The notes beneath the pieces are model-generated. The model did not search any database, had not been told where the DNA came from, and saw only the letters and a program-made list of their open reading frames with translations. From contig JANQGX010000086.1 in assembly GCA_028282885.1 (NCBI GenBank), positions 1 through 64,000 on the forward strand: a DNA stretch of 64,000 nucleotides, given 5' to 3'. Origin of the DNA: SAR324 cluster bacterium (GTDB lineage: Bacteria > SAR324 > XYD2-FULL-50-16). Both the position numbers and the translations under genes were made by a program. This document shows, one piece after another, positions 26,305 through 35,149 of the stretch; positions within the stretch are counted from its first letter, which is position 1; the number at the start of each line of letters is the position of its first letter.

Positions 26305-27651
26305 ATGAAACACTTTAAAGAAATCATACAGGTATCACTGCCCTTGGTTGCGTCAACGGCTTCTTATACCGTTTTGACGTTCACGGACCGCATGTTCCTT
26401 TCCTGGTACAGCCCTGAGGCGATTGCCGCGTCGGTTCCTGCCATGGCTTTGAGTTTTGCGGCGATTTGCTTTTTTATGGGAACCGGCCAATATGTCAATG
26501 TTCTGATCGCACAATTTTACGGTGCTTCACAAAACGAAAATGTCGCAAGATCTCTCTGGCAAGGTATCTATTTTTCAATCTTTTCCGGCATAGTCCTGGT
26601 GTTATTTATCCCATTGGGATTATTGATCATCAACAACTCAGGACACAGCCCCGAAGTGATCATTCAGGAGAAAACCTATTTTGAAGTGTTGATGTATGGT
26701 GCCGGGTTGGTGGTTTTGGTTCACGTTTTAGCAGCCTATTATTCCGGACGGGGAAGAACCAATGTTGTTATGTACACCAGTTTTCTGGGGGCAGGGGTGA
26801 ATATCCTTCTCAATTATCTTCTGATCTTCGGCAAGGGGGGACTTCCCGAGATGGGGATAAAGGGAGCCGGTCTGGCTACGATTCTGGCGAACTTATTCAT
26901 TGCGCTGTTTTATTTTATTATCATTTTTACAGGAAAGGACCGACATAAAATACCTGTTATCCGGTTTGCCGGTTTCAACTGGGAGGTCTTTCGAAAGCTG
27001 ATTCGCTTCGGTGCTCCGAATGGATTCCAGTTCTTTATCGATGTCAGCGCCTTTACGGCATTCATCTTCCTGATCGGTTTGCATGGGGATGACATTCTGG
27101 CCGCCAGTAATATTGTCCTTTCGGTAAACATGTTGGCATTTATGCCTATTGTTGGTTTCGGACAGGCAACTTCCATTCTGGTGGGCCAATATATGGGGAG
27201 AAAGGATCAGGAGTCTGTTGTCAGCATCACCTGGGATACCATCAAAGTTGCCTGTATTTATGGCGGAACAGTTGGTTTTACCTTTCTATTGTTTCCCGAG
27301 TTTTACATACAGTTTTTTAGAGGTGAGGATGCAACGTCCTTCCTGAATATAACCAAAGCCGCCATACCCCTTTTCATGCTGCTTCCTGCTTTTCTGTTGG
27401 CAGACACCTTTGCTATTATTTTTGGAAGTGCTCTTGGTGGGGCCGGAGACACAAAATTTAAAATGTGGTTCACTATTATTGCTACTCTTACTCTTTTTGT
27501 TCCTGTGGAAGTTCTGATCCTCAAGTTCAGCGAGATGTCTGCCGTTGCTGGCTGGGTATGGATAACCCTGTACTGGACCTTTGTCGGATTTGTCTTCTGG
27601 CTCCGTTTTAAAAAAGGCTCCTGGAGATCAATCGATATGGTTGGCTCTTAG
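26305..27651 (+). CDS. MATE-family multidrug/cation antiporter
   Basis: 448 residues with twelve hydrophobic segments in two homologous halves. The first starts S-L-P-L-V-A-S-T-A-S-Y-T-V-L-T-F-T-D-R-M-F-L and contains I-A-Q-F-Y-G-A. The second contains I-R-F-G-A-P-N-G-F-Q-F and V-G-Q-Y-M-G-R-K-D. L-G-G-A-G-D-T-K-F in the C-terminal half is a MATE hallmark. These proteins expel drugs or metabolites using a Na+ or H+ gradient. There is no neighbouring regulator, so the substrate is open. No convincing RBS is seen before the ATG. Confidence 0.9.
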   Translation: MKHFKEIIQVSLPLVASTASYTVLTFTDRMFLSWYSPEAIAASVPAMALSFAAICFFMGTGQYVNVLIAQFYGASQNENVARSLWQGIYFSIFSGIVLVLFIPLGLLIINNSGHSPEVIIQEKTYFEVLMYGAGLVVLVHVLAAYYSGRGRTNVVMYTSFLGAGVNILLNYLLIFGKGGLPEMGIKGAGLATILANLFIALFYFIIIFTGKDRHKIPVIRFAGFNWEVFRKLIRFGAPNGFQFFIDVSAFTAFIFLIGLHGDDILAASNIVLSVNMLAFMPIVGFGQATSILVGQYMGRKDQESVVSITWDTIKVACIYGGTVGFTFLLFPEFYIQFFRGEDATSFLNITKAAIPLFMLLPAFLLADTFAIIFGSALGGAGDTKFKMWFTIIATLTLFVPVEVLILKFSEMSAVAGWVWITLYWTFVGFVFWLRFKKGSWRSIDMVGS

Positions 27652-27904
27652 TTTGGAATGATGGTTCAGATTATATTGGGATCAATTGCAGACTGAAGGA
27701 GTGGAAGTATCCTTTCTCACCATATCCACATTTCCTCTCGGATAAACCACCCGACTACCTAAAATAGTTCATGAGTGGTCCTTCCAAAGCACAATCAATT
27801 GTTCTGACATCAACGCCCTGGCACGCTGTGCTTTGATATAAACAGTTCTAGATCGGGAACAGCGCACAGTGATGAATCACAGCAGTTTGTCTGAAGGGAA
27901 CTGT

Positions 27905-29509
27905 TTATATATTCGACCACCCTCTTATGTTCTCTTTCATACCGGCATGCCACTGACGCATCATCGCCAGCAGGATTTCTCCCTTTTCCGGATATGTCTT
28001 GATCGTATTGTAGTTCTCAAAGGGATCCAGTTCGAGATTATAGAGATAGGGCCATTCACCAAGCGGAGCCAATGGTCTGCGGCTCATGCCCATTTTTCCG
28101 GAAAATGTCTGGGGCCGGTTGATAGGTGTTGGATAGATGTAACAGTTGATATTATGAATATACTTCCAATTGTCAACCCGGATTCCTTCAAGCTCGTTGA
28201 GATGGTAATAGTATATCGGTCGATTGCGGTTATAGGTTTCGTTGGACTCTCCTCTGAATGCAAAGGATATATCTTCACCATCGATCTTCCGATCATTGGG
28301 TAGTTCAAGTCCTGCCAAATTGAGAAGCGTTGGAAAAAGGTCGATGTTTGAGGCTGGGGCATCTTCCACAAGCCCGGGTCTTGATTGTCCTTTCCAGCGG
28401 ATCAACAGAGGGACTCTCATACCGCCTTCGTAACTTTGCCCCTTCGCCCCCCTGAGCCCGGCTTTGCTGCCCTCAAACCAGGCTCCATTATCGCTGGTAA
28501 AGATCACAATGGTGTCTTCTTCAAGTCCATTTGTTTTCAAATTATCCAGAACTCGGCCGATGCCCGCATCCAGTTCTTCGACAACATCTCCGTAGATCCC
28601 GCCATTGGATTTTCCTTTATAACTTTTCGAGGGGTGGAAGGGTTGATGGGGGGCTGTGTAAGCGAGATAAAGAAGGAACGGATCCGTTGCATCCTTATGA
28701 TCGTTAATAAAGCGTAATGCCTCTCGGGTCCACAGGTCTGTCAGCCCGGATTGATCGACGGAGATATCGGGATTAATCAGTTCCTGGTTAAGGTATAGGT
28801 TATTCGGGGACTGGCTGTTGGACATGGCACAGGAGTAGACATGGTCAAAGCCGTAATTCGAGGGGTGATAGTCAAGATTCACTCCGAAATTTCCAAGATG
28901 CCATTTCCCAACGATACCGGTTCGATATCCCGCTACCTTGAGTGCCAGAGCCAGAGTTATTTCATCCTGCAATAGGTGGTCGCTTTTCCCTTTACCGTCC
29001 ATGTCGGAAACTCCCAAACCAGCCAGTTTCCCGCCTAACCACCGCACAAGTTTTTTCTTCGTAGGCTCATCCTTACCAAAAAGAACCCAGTCGACACCAC
29101 AGCGTTGGGGATAGCGCCCGGTGAGAATTCCCGCTCTTGACGGCGAACAGAGAGCGTTGCAGGAATAGAAGTTGGAAAACCGAACACTCTCACCTGCAAG
29201 CTTGTCGAGATTGGGCGTTTTCAGGGATTTTGTTCCCATCAGGCTCATGTCTCCCCACCCCAGATCATCAGCCACAATAAGAATGATGTTGGGTTTTTTC
29301 CCTGAATAGCCGGATTTCTGTGCTATCACCTTTTCTGTCGGCATGTTCAGCCTGTATTCATCAACATGAATCGGAACATCCAGGTGAAATTCGTTCTTCG
29401 GGGTGGAACAAGCGGTGAGAAAACCGGTACCTAATACTCCTGTTCCCGCCACCATTATGGATGACCCCTTCAGAAAAGTTCTTCGATTCAACAGATTTCG
29501 ATTTTCCAT
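27905..29509 (-). CDS. Tat-exported sulfatase (formylglycine type), probable lipoprotein
   Basis: 534 residues from the ATG at 29509, supported by GGAGG eight bases upstream. It carries a Tat signal (N-R-R-T-F-L-K-G-S-S) ending in a lipobox-like L-T-A-C34. The sulfatase signature is C121-S-P-S-R-A-G-I-L-T-G-R-Y-P, the site of Cys-to-formylglycine conversion. Metal ligands include D81 and D82 in V-A-D-D-L-G-W-G-D and the D-N-G-A-W region. A later H-x-F-L-L-Y-L-A-Y-T-A-P-H-Q-P-F-H block is normal for the family. It removes sulfate from an ester outside the cytoplasm. It ends the symporter-sulfatase-glycyl radical cluster, 97 bases after the activase. No formylglycine-generating enzyme or anSME is in the window. 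Confidence 0.92.
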   Translation of the reverse strand: MENRNLLNRRTFLKGSSIMVAGTGVLGTGFLTACSTPKNEFHLDVPIHVDEYRLNMPTEKVIAQKSGYSGKKPNIILIVADDLGWGDMSLMGTKSLKTPNLDKLAGESVRFSNFYSCNALCSPSRAGILTGRYPQRCGVDWVLFGKDEPTKKKLVRWLGGKLAGLGVSDMDGKGKSDHLLQDEITLALALKVAGYRTGIVGKWHLGNFGVNLDYHPSNYGFDHVYSCAMSNSQSPNNLYLNQELINPDISVDQSGLTDLWTREALRFINDHKDATDPFLLYLAYTAPHQPFHPSKSYKGKSNGGIYGDVVEELDAGIGRVLDNLKTNGLEEDTIVIFTSDNGAWFEGSKAGLRGAKGQSYEGGMRVPLLIRWKGQSRPGLVEDAPASNIDLFPTLLNLAGLELPNDRKIDGEDISFAFRGESNETYNRNRPIYYYHLNELEGIRVDNWKYIHNINCYIYPTPINRPQTFSGKMGMSRRPLAPLGEWPYLYNLELDPFENYNTIKTYPEKGEILLAMMRQWHAGMKENIRGWSNI

Positions 29510-29606
29510 AATCCGCCCCTCCGATTCATTAACAGTCATAAAAATCCAGTAGAGAAAGAAAAAGCCGGCACCTTCAGGATTTTCTGCTTTTTACAATGTG
29601 CAGAAA

Positions 29607-30542
29607 TCAAAAATCCTCCTTCCGCTGCCTTGTTCCGGAAGGTATCATTTCCCGTAGAACTTTCAACAGGGCCGGAGATGGAGGCGTTACCTTTTCCATT
29701 GGATATGCCCGGTTGAGTGTGTTGTACTTAACGATTCCAAACCGATGATAAGGCATCAACTCTATGTTGCTGATTGCCGGTTGGGATCGAAGAAATTTTA
29801 TAATAGGTTTTATCTGCTCGGGAGAATCGTTAAACTCCGGAATCACGGGAATCCGGACGGTGAGTTTCAATTCGGGATAATTCGAGCAGAGTTTCTGCAG
29901 ATTGTTCAATATCAGTTGATTGGGAACACCGGTATACTGTTTGTGAAGCTCATTATCGGTGGACTTTACATCAAAAAAAAGATGATCGATACTCGGAACG
30001 GCCCTTTCCAGATTACTCCAGGGTACTGCGCCGCAGGTTTCAACAGCGGTGTGTAATCCGTTTTTTTTACACAGGTCCAGAAACCGAGTGACAAAATCGA
30101 TTTGCAAGAGGGGTTCTCCACCGCCCAAGGTGACACCACCACCCGAGCGGGAATAAAACATGACATCTTTCTCGACGATCTCCAGCAATTCCGGAGCTGT
30201 GACCCTGTTTCCGTATATATGACGAGCATTGGAAGGGCAATAGTCGACGCATTCACCGCATGAGCAACATCGGTTTCTGTCGACAGCGATTGAACCATTC
30301 TGCTTTGAAACAAGAATAGCGGAATGCGGGCAGGCCCCAATGCAGAAGCCACACTTTTTAGCACCGATACACTTTGCAGAGTCAAATGCCAGTTCGGGTT
30401 CAGAGATCCAGGATTCAGGATTGCAGCACCACCTGCATCTCAGCGGACAACCTTTGAGAAAAACCAGGGTTCTCCAGCCAGGTCCGTCGTGCACGGCCAT
30501 TCGCTGGACACTGAAAATCAATCCATCGGGTTCAGAACTCAT
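29607..30542 (-). CDS. glycyl radical enzyme activating enzyme (radical SAM)
   Basis: 311 residues from the internal ATG at 30542, which gives the normal N-terminus (M-S-S-E-P-D-G-L-I-F-S-V-Q-R-M-A-V-H-D-G-P-G); a longer frame exists but adds an untypical tail. The radical SAM motif is C-P-L-R-C-R-W-C. Two extra 4Fe-4S clusters sit in an inserted ferredoxin-like domain (C-I-G-A-K-K-C-G-F-C-I-G-A-C and C-C-S-C-G-E-C-V-D-Y-C). G-G-V-T-L-G-G-G-E-P-L is the SAM-binding G-G-E motif. It abstracts hydrogen from the partner's glycine. It overlaps the enzyme's stop by about eleven bases, so the two are translationally coupled. Confidence 0.93.
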   Translation of the reverse strand: MSSEPDGLIFSVQRMAVHDGPGWRTLVFLKGCPLRCRWCCNPESWISEPELAFDSAKCIGAKKCGFCIGACPHSAILVSKQNGSIAVDRNRCCSCGECVDYCPSNARHIYGNRVTAPELLEIVEKDVMFYSRSGGGVTLGGGEPLLQIDFVTRFLDLCKKNGLHTAVETCGAVPWSNLERAVPSIDHLFFDVKSTDNELHKQYTGVPNQLILNNLQKLCSNYPELKLTVRIPVIPEFNDSPEQIKPIIKFLRSQPAISNIELMPYHRFGIVKYNTLNRAYPMEKVTPPSPALLKVLREMIPSGTRQRKEDF

Positions 30543-33021
30543 AGGCGGCGCGTTCGATAATTTCATCCTGGAGATCCTGGGACAAATCGGTGAAATAGGC
30601 GTTGTAGCCTGCAACCCTGACAATGAGATCCCTGTACTGCTCAGGATCAGCTTTCGCTGCCAACAGTGTGCTCTGATTAACAATATTGAATTGAATATGC
30701 CAAAGTTTCAAATCCATCCATGTTTTGACCAGGGACATCAGCTTGCGGGTGCCGCTATCGCCTTCAACCGTCGCCGGTACCAACTTGACATTAAGCAGTC
30801 GGGCCGATCTTTCATTAAACCGGTTGCATTTGGTCGCTGCATTGGAAAGAAGAACAGCCCCGAGACCTTCGGTATTTGCCCCCTGGGAGGGGGAAGTTCC
30901 TTCCGAGAGATAGGTATTTGCTTTTCTGCCGTTGGGTGTAGCCCCTACCATAAAACCAAGCGCTATGTGCGAAGTGATGGGGATATAGCGGACATGCATT
31001 CTACCCCCATTGAAGAGAGGATATTGATGGCAGAATTCCACTCCTATGCGCTCCACAGCCTGACCGATCCGGTTGCTTTCCTCATCGTTATTGCCATATT
31101 TAGGGGCATTGAGGCAGAGGTGACGAATCGGCTCATGCCCCTCAAAATTATCTTTCAAAGCGGTTATCAACTCCTCCATGGTCAAGCGTTTCTCTTCAAA
31201 GACAAGTTTTTTGACAGCCAGCAGCGAATCGATGGCCGTGGCATATCCGATAAAATCGAATTCCGAACGGTGAAGTCCGCCGGGGACATTACCGGTGTGG
31301 AGATCCATGCAAGCGTTCCTGCAGGTATCATTCAAGAGTGAGAGGAGAGGAGCAGCCAGGTATTGCGGTGCCAGGGTATCGGATATGTAACGTACGGTCA
31401 TCATATGCATCAAAAGGTTTACCAATTGCCGTCGGAAAGCGCCAAAAAACTGGTCCCAGCTTTCAAATTTCCCCGGATCACCGGTTTCCGGGCCAAATCG
31501 CTGGTTTTCAAATAGCTGAATTCTGCCATTGTTCAATGTCATTTCAATGACAGCGCCAAGGTTGATCAGCGATATCCCCCGAAAGTAAGTTTCACGATTC
31601 ATCAGGCGAGCCTCGGCGCATCCCGACACTGCATAGTCGTTCGCTTCTGAAGCATCAGCACCGATGCTCAAATAGTAGGGAATGATCTCTTCATCGTTGA
31701 TCAGTTTCGGAGATCCGGTGCCCTGTTTAATCGTATTGCAGATATCGTACAAGAACCGATCCGGTGCCTGGGAATGGATGCGGGCTCCCAGGTCGGGAAA
31801 GTTCAGGGGAAACTCCCGCTTGGATTTGAGTAACAGGTGAGATAATTCATTGCTGGCATCCTGCCCGTCAACTGTCTTGCCACCGATAGTAACCGTTTCC
31901 CAATGGGCATATCCTTCGGTAAAATCGGCTCCTGTCCCGGCAGCATACATTTCGACATAATTGGCCATATTCAGCCAGAGATGTTCAAACAGTTCCTGGG
32001 CCTCTGACTCGGTAATTCTTCCTTCCTCCAGATCGTTTTTATAGTAGGGGTACAAATACTGATCCATGCGCCCATTGCTGATAACTCCACCGGTTTTCTG
32101 TTCCAGCCGGGAGAGGAGTTGCACAAACCATTGTGACTGAATGGCTTCTCTCAGGGTACGCGCGGGATTTTCCGGAACCTGATGGCAGATTTCAGCAATC
32201 TGCAGAAGCTCTTTAGCCCGTTGCCGGTCTTTTTCCTTTTCAGAAAGCGTTAAGGCCAGTTCAGCATATCGATGGGCAAGTACAATCGCTGCTTCACAGG
32301 TTAGAATCATGGCTTTGAGAAATGGCATTTTCTGCACCCTGTTGTGCCAATTAAGAGAATCCAATTCCTGCAGACGCTGTTCTATTTCCTGCTTCAATCC
32401 ATTGAATCCTTTTCTCAGAACCTTTTCGTAATCCGGAACCCATTGCGCGCTGTGTCGTGTGGCTTCGGTCGGGACCAGAATTCCACTCCACTGGTTGGGA
32501 TCCCCGTTTCGAGAAGTGACTGATAGGGTGTCCTCCGGCAGGTGCTCCATCACTTTTTTAAAATAACTATCCTCTTTCCAGAAAGGCAAAATCTGATCTT
32601 TCAATTCCACTGCATCTTCCGGCGAGAGGTTATAACGCTCAGTCTGTCCTGACAGAGCCTCCTCAGCCAGAGTCTCAATTGCTCCGGCCTCCAGTTCGGG
32701 ATAGACGAGTCCCCAACGACCCGGAAAGCTACAACCTCTGCCAACGATCACATCATCCGGTTCTATCAGTAGTGGCAAGTGCTGTGCAACATTCTTTAGA
32801 GCCTTTGCCCAGCGGAGTACCTGTGGTTCCCCTTTGCTCTGTCTGAAGGATTCGGTGAATAGCCTGGCGCGTTCGATGGAAAATCGTGGTTTAGTTTCCC
32901 GTAATCGATTCAACCTTGAATGAACCCCGGTCTGCTTGCCAGCTTTCAACTGTGAGTTCTCGTCAGGTTGCCCACGAATCATGTTTTCTTGAGGGGTTAG
33001 TATTTCCGCGATTGTTTCCAT
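30532..33021 (-). CDS. glycyl radical enzyme, probable C-S lyase of the isethionate/dihydroxypropanesulfonate class
   Basis: 829 residues. Radical motif R-V-A-G805-Y-N-A-Y-F; active-site loop V-S-G-C468-A-E470. The Cys-x-Glu arrangement is shared by diol dehydratases, choline lyase and sulfonate lyases. From memory, isethionate sulfite-lyase IslA has about 830 residues with C468, E470, G805, R189, Q193, W374 and R678. All of these residues are present here at the same numbers. Position 682, which I recall as Phe in IslA, is Ile here, so the substrate may differ (for example 2,3-dihydroxypropane-1-sulfonate). Such enzymes cleave C-S to sulfite plus a carbonyl compound. They act anaerobically in the cytoplasm. 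No aldehyde-processing enzyme is adjacent. Confidence 0.85.
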   Translation of the reverse strand: METIAEILTPQENMIRGQPDENSQLKAGKQTGVHSRLNRLRETKPRFSIERARLFTESFRQSKGEPQVLRWAKALKNVAQHLPLLIEPDDVIVGRGCSFPGRWGLVYPELEAGAIETLAEEALSGQTERYNLSPEDAVELKDQILPFWKEDSYFKKVMEHLPEDTLSVTSRNGDPNQWSGILVPTEATRHSAQWVPDYEKVLRKGFNGLKQEIEQRLQELDSLNWHNRVQKMPFLKAMILTCEAAIVLAHRYAELALTLSEKEKDRQRAKELLQIAEICHQVPENPARTLREAIQSQWFVQLLSRLEQKTGGVISNGRMDQYLYPYYKNDLEEGRITESEAQELFEHLWLNMANYVEMYAAGTGADFTEGYAHWETVTIGGKTVDGQDASNELSHLLLKSKREFPLNFPDLGARIHSQAPDRFLYDICNTIKQGTGSPKLINDEEIIPYYLSIGADASEANDYAVSGCAEARLMNRETYFRGISLINLGAVIEMTLNNGRIQLFENQRFGPETGDPGKFESWDQFFGAFRRQLVNLLMHMMTVRYISDTLAPQYLAAPLLSLLNDTCRNACMDLHTGNVPGGLHRSEFDFIGYATAIDSLLAVKKLVFEEKRLTMEELITALKDNFEGHEPIRHLCLNAPKYGNNDEESNRIGQAVERIGVEFCHQYPLFNGGRMHVRYIPITSHIALGFMVGATPNGRKANTYLSEGTSPSQGANTEGLGAVLLSNAATKCNRFNERSARLLNVKLVPATVEGDSGTRKLMSLVKTWMDLKLWHIQFNIVNQSTLLAAKADPEQYRDLIVRVAGYNAYFTDLSQDLQDEIIERAAYEF

Positions 33022-33096
33022 TTTTCCATAGCTCCGTATAGGTTGATGCCTCGGGTGAATACCGGTAGAGATTAAGCCTGTCTGCTCTTATTCCGG

Positions 33097-33678
33097 CTAC
33101 AGGAACAAATAGCGATAAATCATTCTTAACTTCAGGCTGAAAACATGTCCGCTTTCATAAATCAGGATAAAATAAAGTGGGATGACGGATAAAATAATGG
33201 CAATTATGGGACCGGGTGTTAAAAAAGGGCCACTCCCGTTGCTTTTCCGCTTAAACCAGCGATACACCAACTCACACCCCCCAATCAGTGCTACCTGGCT
33301 GATCAGCACCAGGAGTTGCACGGATTCAAATATCGCATAATAGAGTGCTTCCACCACGGTGTGATTTCCAGACACCCTGATGAACTCCTTGAGGCACCAG
33401 ACAAGCGGAACGATATAGGACGCAAGAATCCTGATTGATAAAGGAGCTCCCATGAAGGCAGTAATGGGATAGATGACAACGACACTGAATCCAGTGCTCA
33501 GAACCAGGAGAACCCAGTTTACAGCAGCCAGGGTTCGGTAAATCGACTTATTGTCGATATAACCCAAAAGATCGTAAGACATTTGCAATGCGATCCAGAT
33601 CACAACCGCAATTAAAGGAGCAACAAACAACCGCCTGATCGAATCGGGAGGATTTGCCGCTGTGAAGGACTTATCCAT
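33097..33678 (-). CDS. small integral membrane protein, unknown family
   Basis: 193 residues with about five hydrophobic segments (near 17-34, 48-72, 80-95, 115-135 and 155-170). There is a conserved-looking P-I-T-A-F-M-G-A-P segment in the middle and a basic loop (Y-R-W-F-K-R-K-S). I recognise no family. The start overlaps the end of the sulfatase gene by eight bases and the glycyl radical enzyme starts 75 bases later, so it is embedded in the cluster and is a candidate transport or membrane-assembly partner. AGGAG lies ten bases upstream of the start. Confidence 0.7.
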   Translation of the reverse strand: MDKSFTAANPPDSIRRLFVAPLIAVVIWIALQMSYDLLGYIDNKSIYRTLAAVNWVLLVLSTGFSVVVIYPITAFMGAPLSIRILASYIVPLVWCLKEFIRVSGNHTVVEALYYAIFESVQLLVLISQVALIGGCELVYRWFKRKSNGSGPFLTPGPIIAIILSVIPLYFILIYESGHVFSLKLRMIYRYLFL

Positions 33679-35053
33679 GGTTTTTTTGTCTCCTGTAGTG
33701 TTCCATCAAACGCTTTAATTCAGGCAGGATGGCCTGACCTTGAGGTGTGTTTATAAGGTTCTCAAACCGATCCAGATCTTCCCGAATATCGAAAAGCTCG
33801 GGAGAGAGTCGAGACCTGTTGTACTCAATATAAAGATACTCCCGGGTCCGCACCGCATCGATTTCGGGAACTGTGAAAGGTGGAAAATCCTGGAAAAATT
33901 CATAAGCGAATGATGTGCGGAGAGTCCTGGTCTGATCCTGCAAAACAGATTTGAAACTGACACCATCCATTCCTTCCGGAATGTCCAATCCAGCCATATC
34001 AAGCAATGTGGGAGCAATATCGATATTCAGTACCATCTCATCCGATCGTCTTCCCGGGTTTCTTAATCCCCGGGGATAGCGAACAATGAAGGGCAGCCTG
34101 GTGGACTGGTCGTAGGCCCAGCGTTTGTCAAAATGGCCGTTATCCCCAACCAGCATTCCGTTATCCGTAGTATAAATGACGATGGTATTATCAGCGATTC
34201 CAAGCCGGTCCAGTTCATCCAGCACCCTTCCGACCTGTTGGTCAATAGAAGTAATCAGGCGACAGTATCTCTTGTATTTGTTTTCCACATTAAAAAGCCA
34301 GCCACCGTAAATCTCACCATTGACCATGCCGGCAAAGCGGTGGGCCCATTTTGGCAGATGATCGATGGATTCATCACTGTAAAGCTCCTCCTTGACATCC
34401 GGAGGAGTTATAAAGGGGCCGTGGGCAGCTTTATGAGAAAGATAGAGACAAAATGGGCTGTCCTTCTGTTGTTGCATAAAATCAATTGCATAGTCCGTCA
34501 GGTCTTCGCTGATGTAGGTTCCCTTTCTTTCCACCTCTTCACCATCGATAATAAGAGGACAATCGTGATAAACCCCTTGCCCGGTTCGAGCAGTAAAAGT
34601 GATAAACCTGTCAAGACCGCGCAATTCAGGAAGGGGACCGGGCATATGCCATTTGCCAATGAAACCTGTCTGGTAACCCCCTTTTTTCAACAGCTCAAGA
34701 AAGGTTGTATTCTTGTTATCCCAGAAGCTTAAGTTATTGATCACGCCATGGTTGTGTGCGTATTGTCCGGTGATGATGCTGGCTCTGGAGGGGCTGCAGA
34801 GAGAAGTTGTACAGAATGCATTGTTAAACAGCACGCCCTCTCCGGCCAGACGATCCAGGTTGGGAGTCCGTATCCAGGGATGACCTGCAACCCCCATGTG
34901 ATCCCAGCGATGGTCATCCGAAAGGATAAAAACGATATTTGGTTGATCGGGACCGGCTGAAAGGGTCTGTGGGATCATGCTCCCTACCACACCGGTTGCC
35001 AGTGCTTTTGCCGAGGATTTTAACAACTCCCGACGAGTTAGTTTATATGCCAT
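33671..35053 (-). CDS. Tat-exported sulfatase (formylglycine type)
   Basis: 460 residues. The Tat signal is L-T-R-R-E-L-L-K-S-S-A-K, cleaved near T-L-S-A-G. The catalytic signature is C86-S-P-S-R-A-S-I-I-T-G-Q-Y with the metal-binding pair D46/D47 (L-S-D-D-H-R-W-D). T-D-N-G-M-L-V-G-D-N-G-H and K-R-W-A-Y-D-Q-S-T-R-L-P-F resemble choline-sulfatase/iduronate-type S1 sulfatases. GGGAG precedes the ATG. It is clearly diverged from the second sulfatase of the cluster, which is also longer and lipobox-bearing, so two ester linkages or two substrates may be handled. Confidence 0.92.
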   Translation of the reverse strand: MAYKLTRRELLKSSAKALATGVVGSMIPQTLSAGPDQPNIVFILSDDHRWDHMGVAGHPWIRTPNLDRLAGEGVLFNNAFCTTSLCSPSRASIITGQYAHNHGVINNLSFWDNKNTTFLELLKKGGYQTGFIGKWHMPGPLPELRGLDRFITFTARTGQGVYHDCPLIIDGEEVERKGTYISEDLTDYAIDFMQQQKDSPFCLYLSHKAAHGPFITPPDVKEELYSDESIDHLPKWAHRFAGMVNGEIYGGWLFNVENKYKRYCRLITSIDQQVGRVLDELDRLGIADNTIVIYTTDNGMLVGDNGHFDKRWAYDQSTRLPFIVRYPRGLRNPGRRSDEMVLNIDIAPTLLDMAGLDIPEGMDGVSFKSVLQDQTRTLRTSFAYEFFQDFPPFTVPEIDAVRTREYLYIEYNRSRLSPELFDIREDLDRFENLINTPQGQAILPELKRLMEHYRRQKNHG

Positions 35054-35149
35054 ATTCTCCCTTGAAAAAGATCTACTATTTGAATCCTCCTTTCCCGGCA
35101 GGTAGAGATTTTGGACATGTAGGGCACCCGCGTAACAGATTTGTCGGAT

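Noticed and set aside
30340..31341. 333-codon rightward open frame
   Set aside because: It is antisense to the ends of the glycyl radical enzyme and activase genes, whose protein motifs are unambiguous.
30532..33021. Choline trimethylamine-lyase (CutC) assignment
   Set aside because: The Cys-x-Glu loop is shared, but residue numbering and the two Arg positions match sulfonate lyases better, and no microcompartment genes accompany it.
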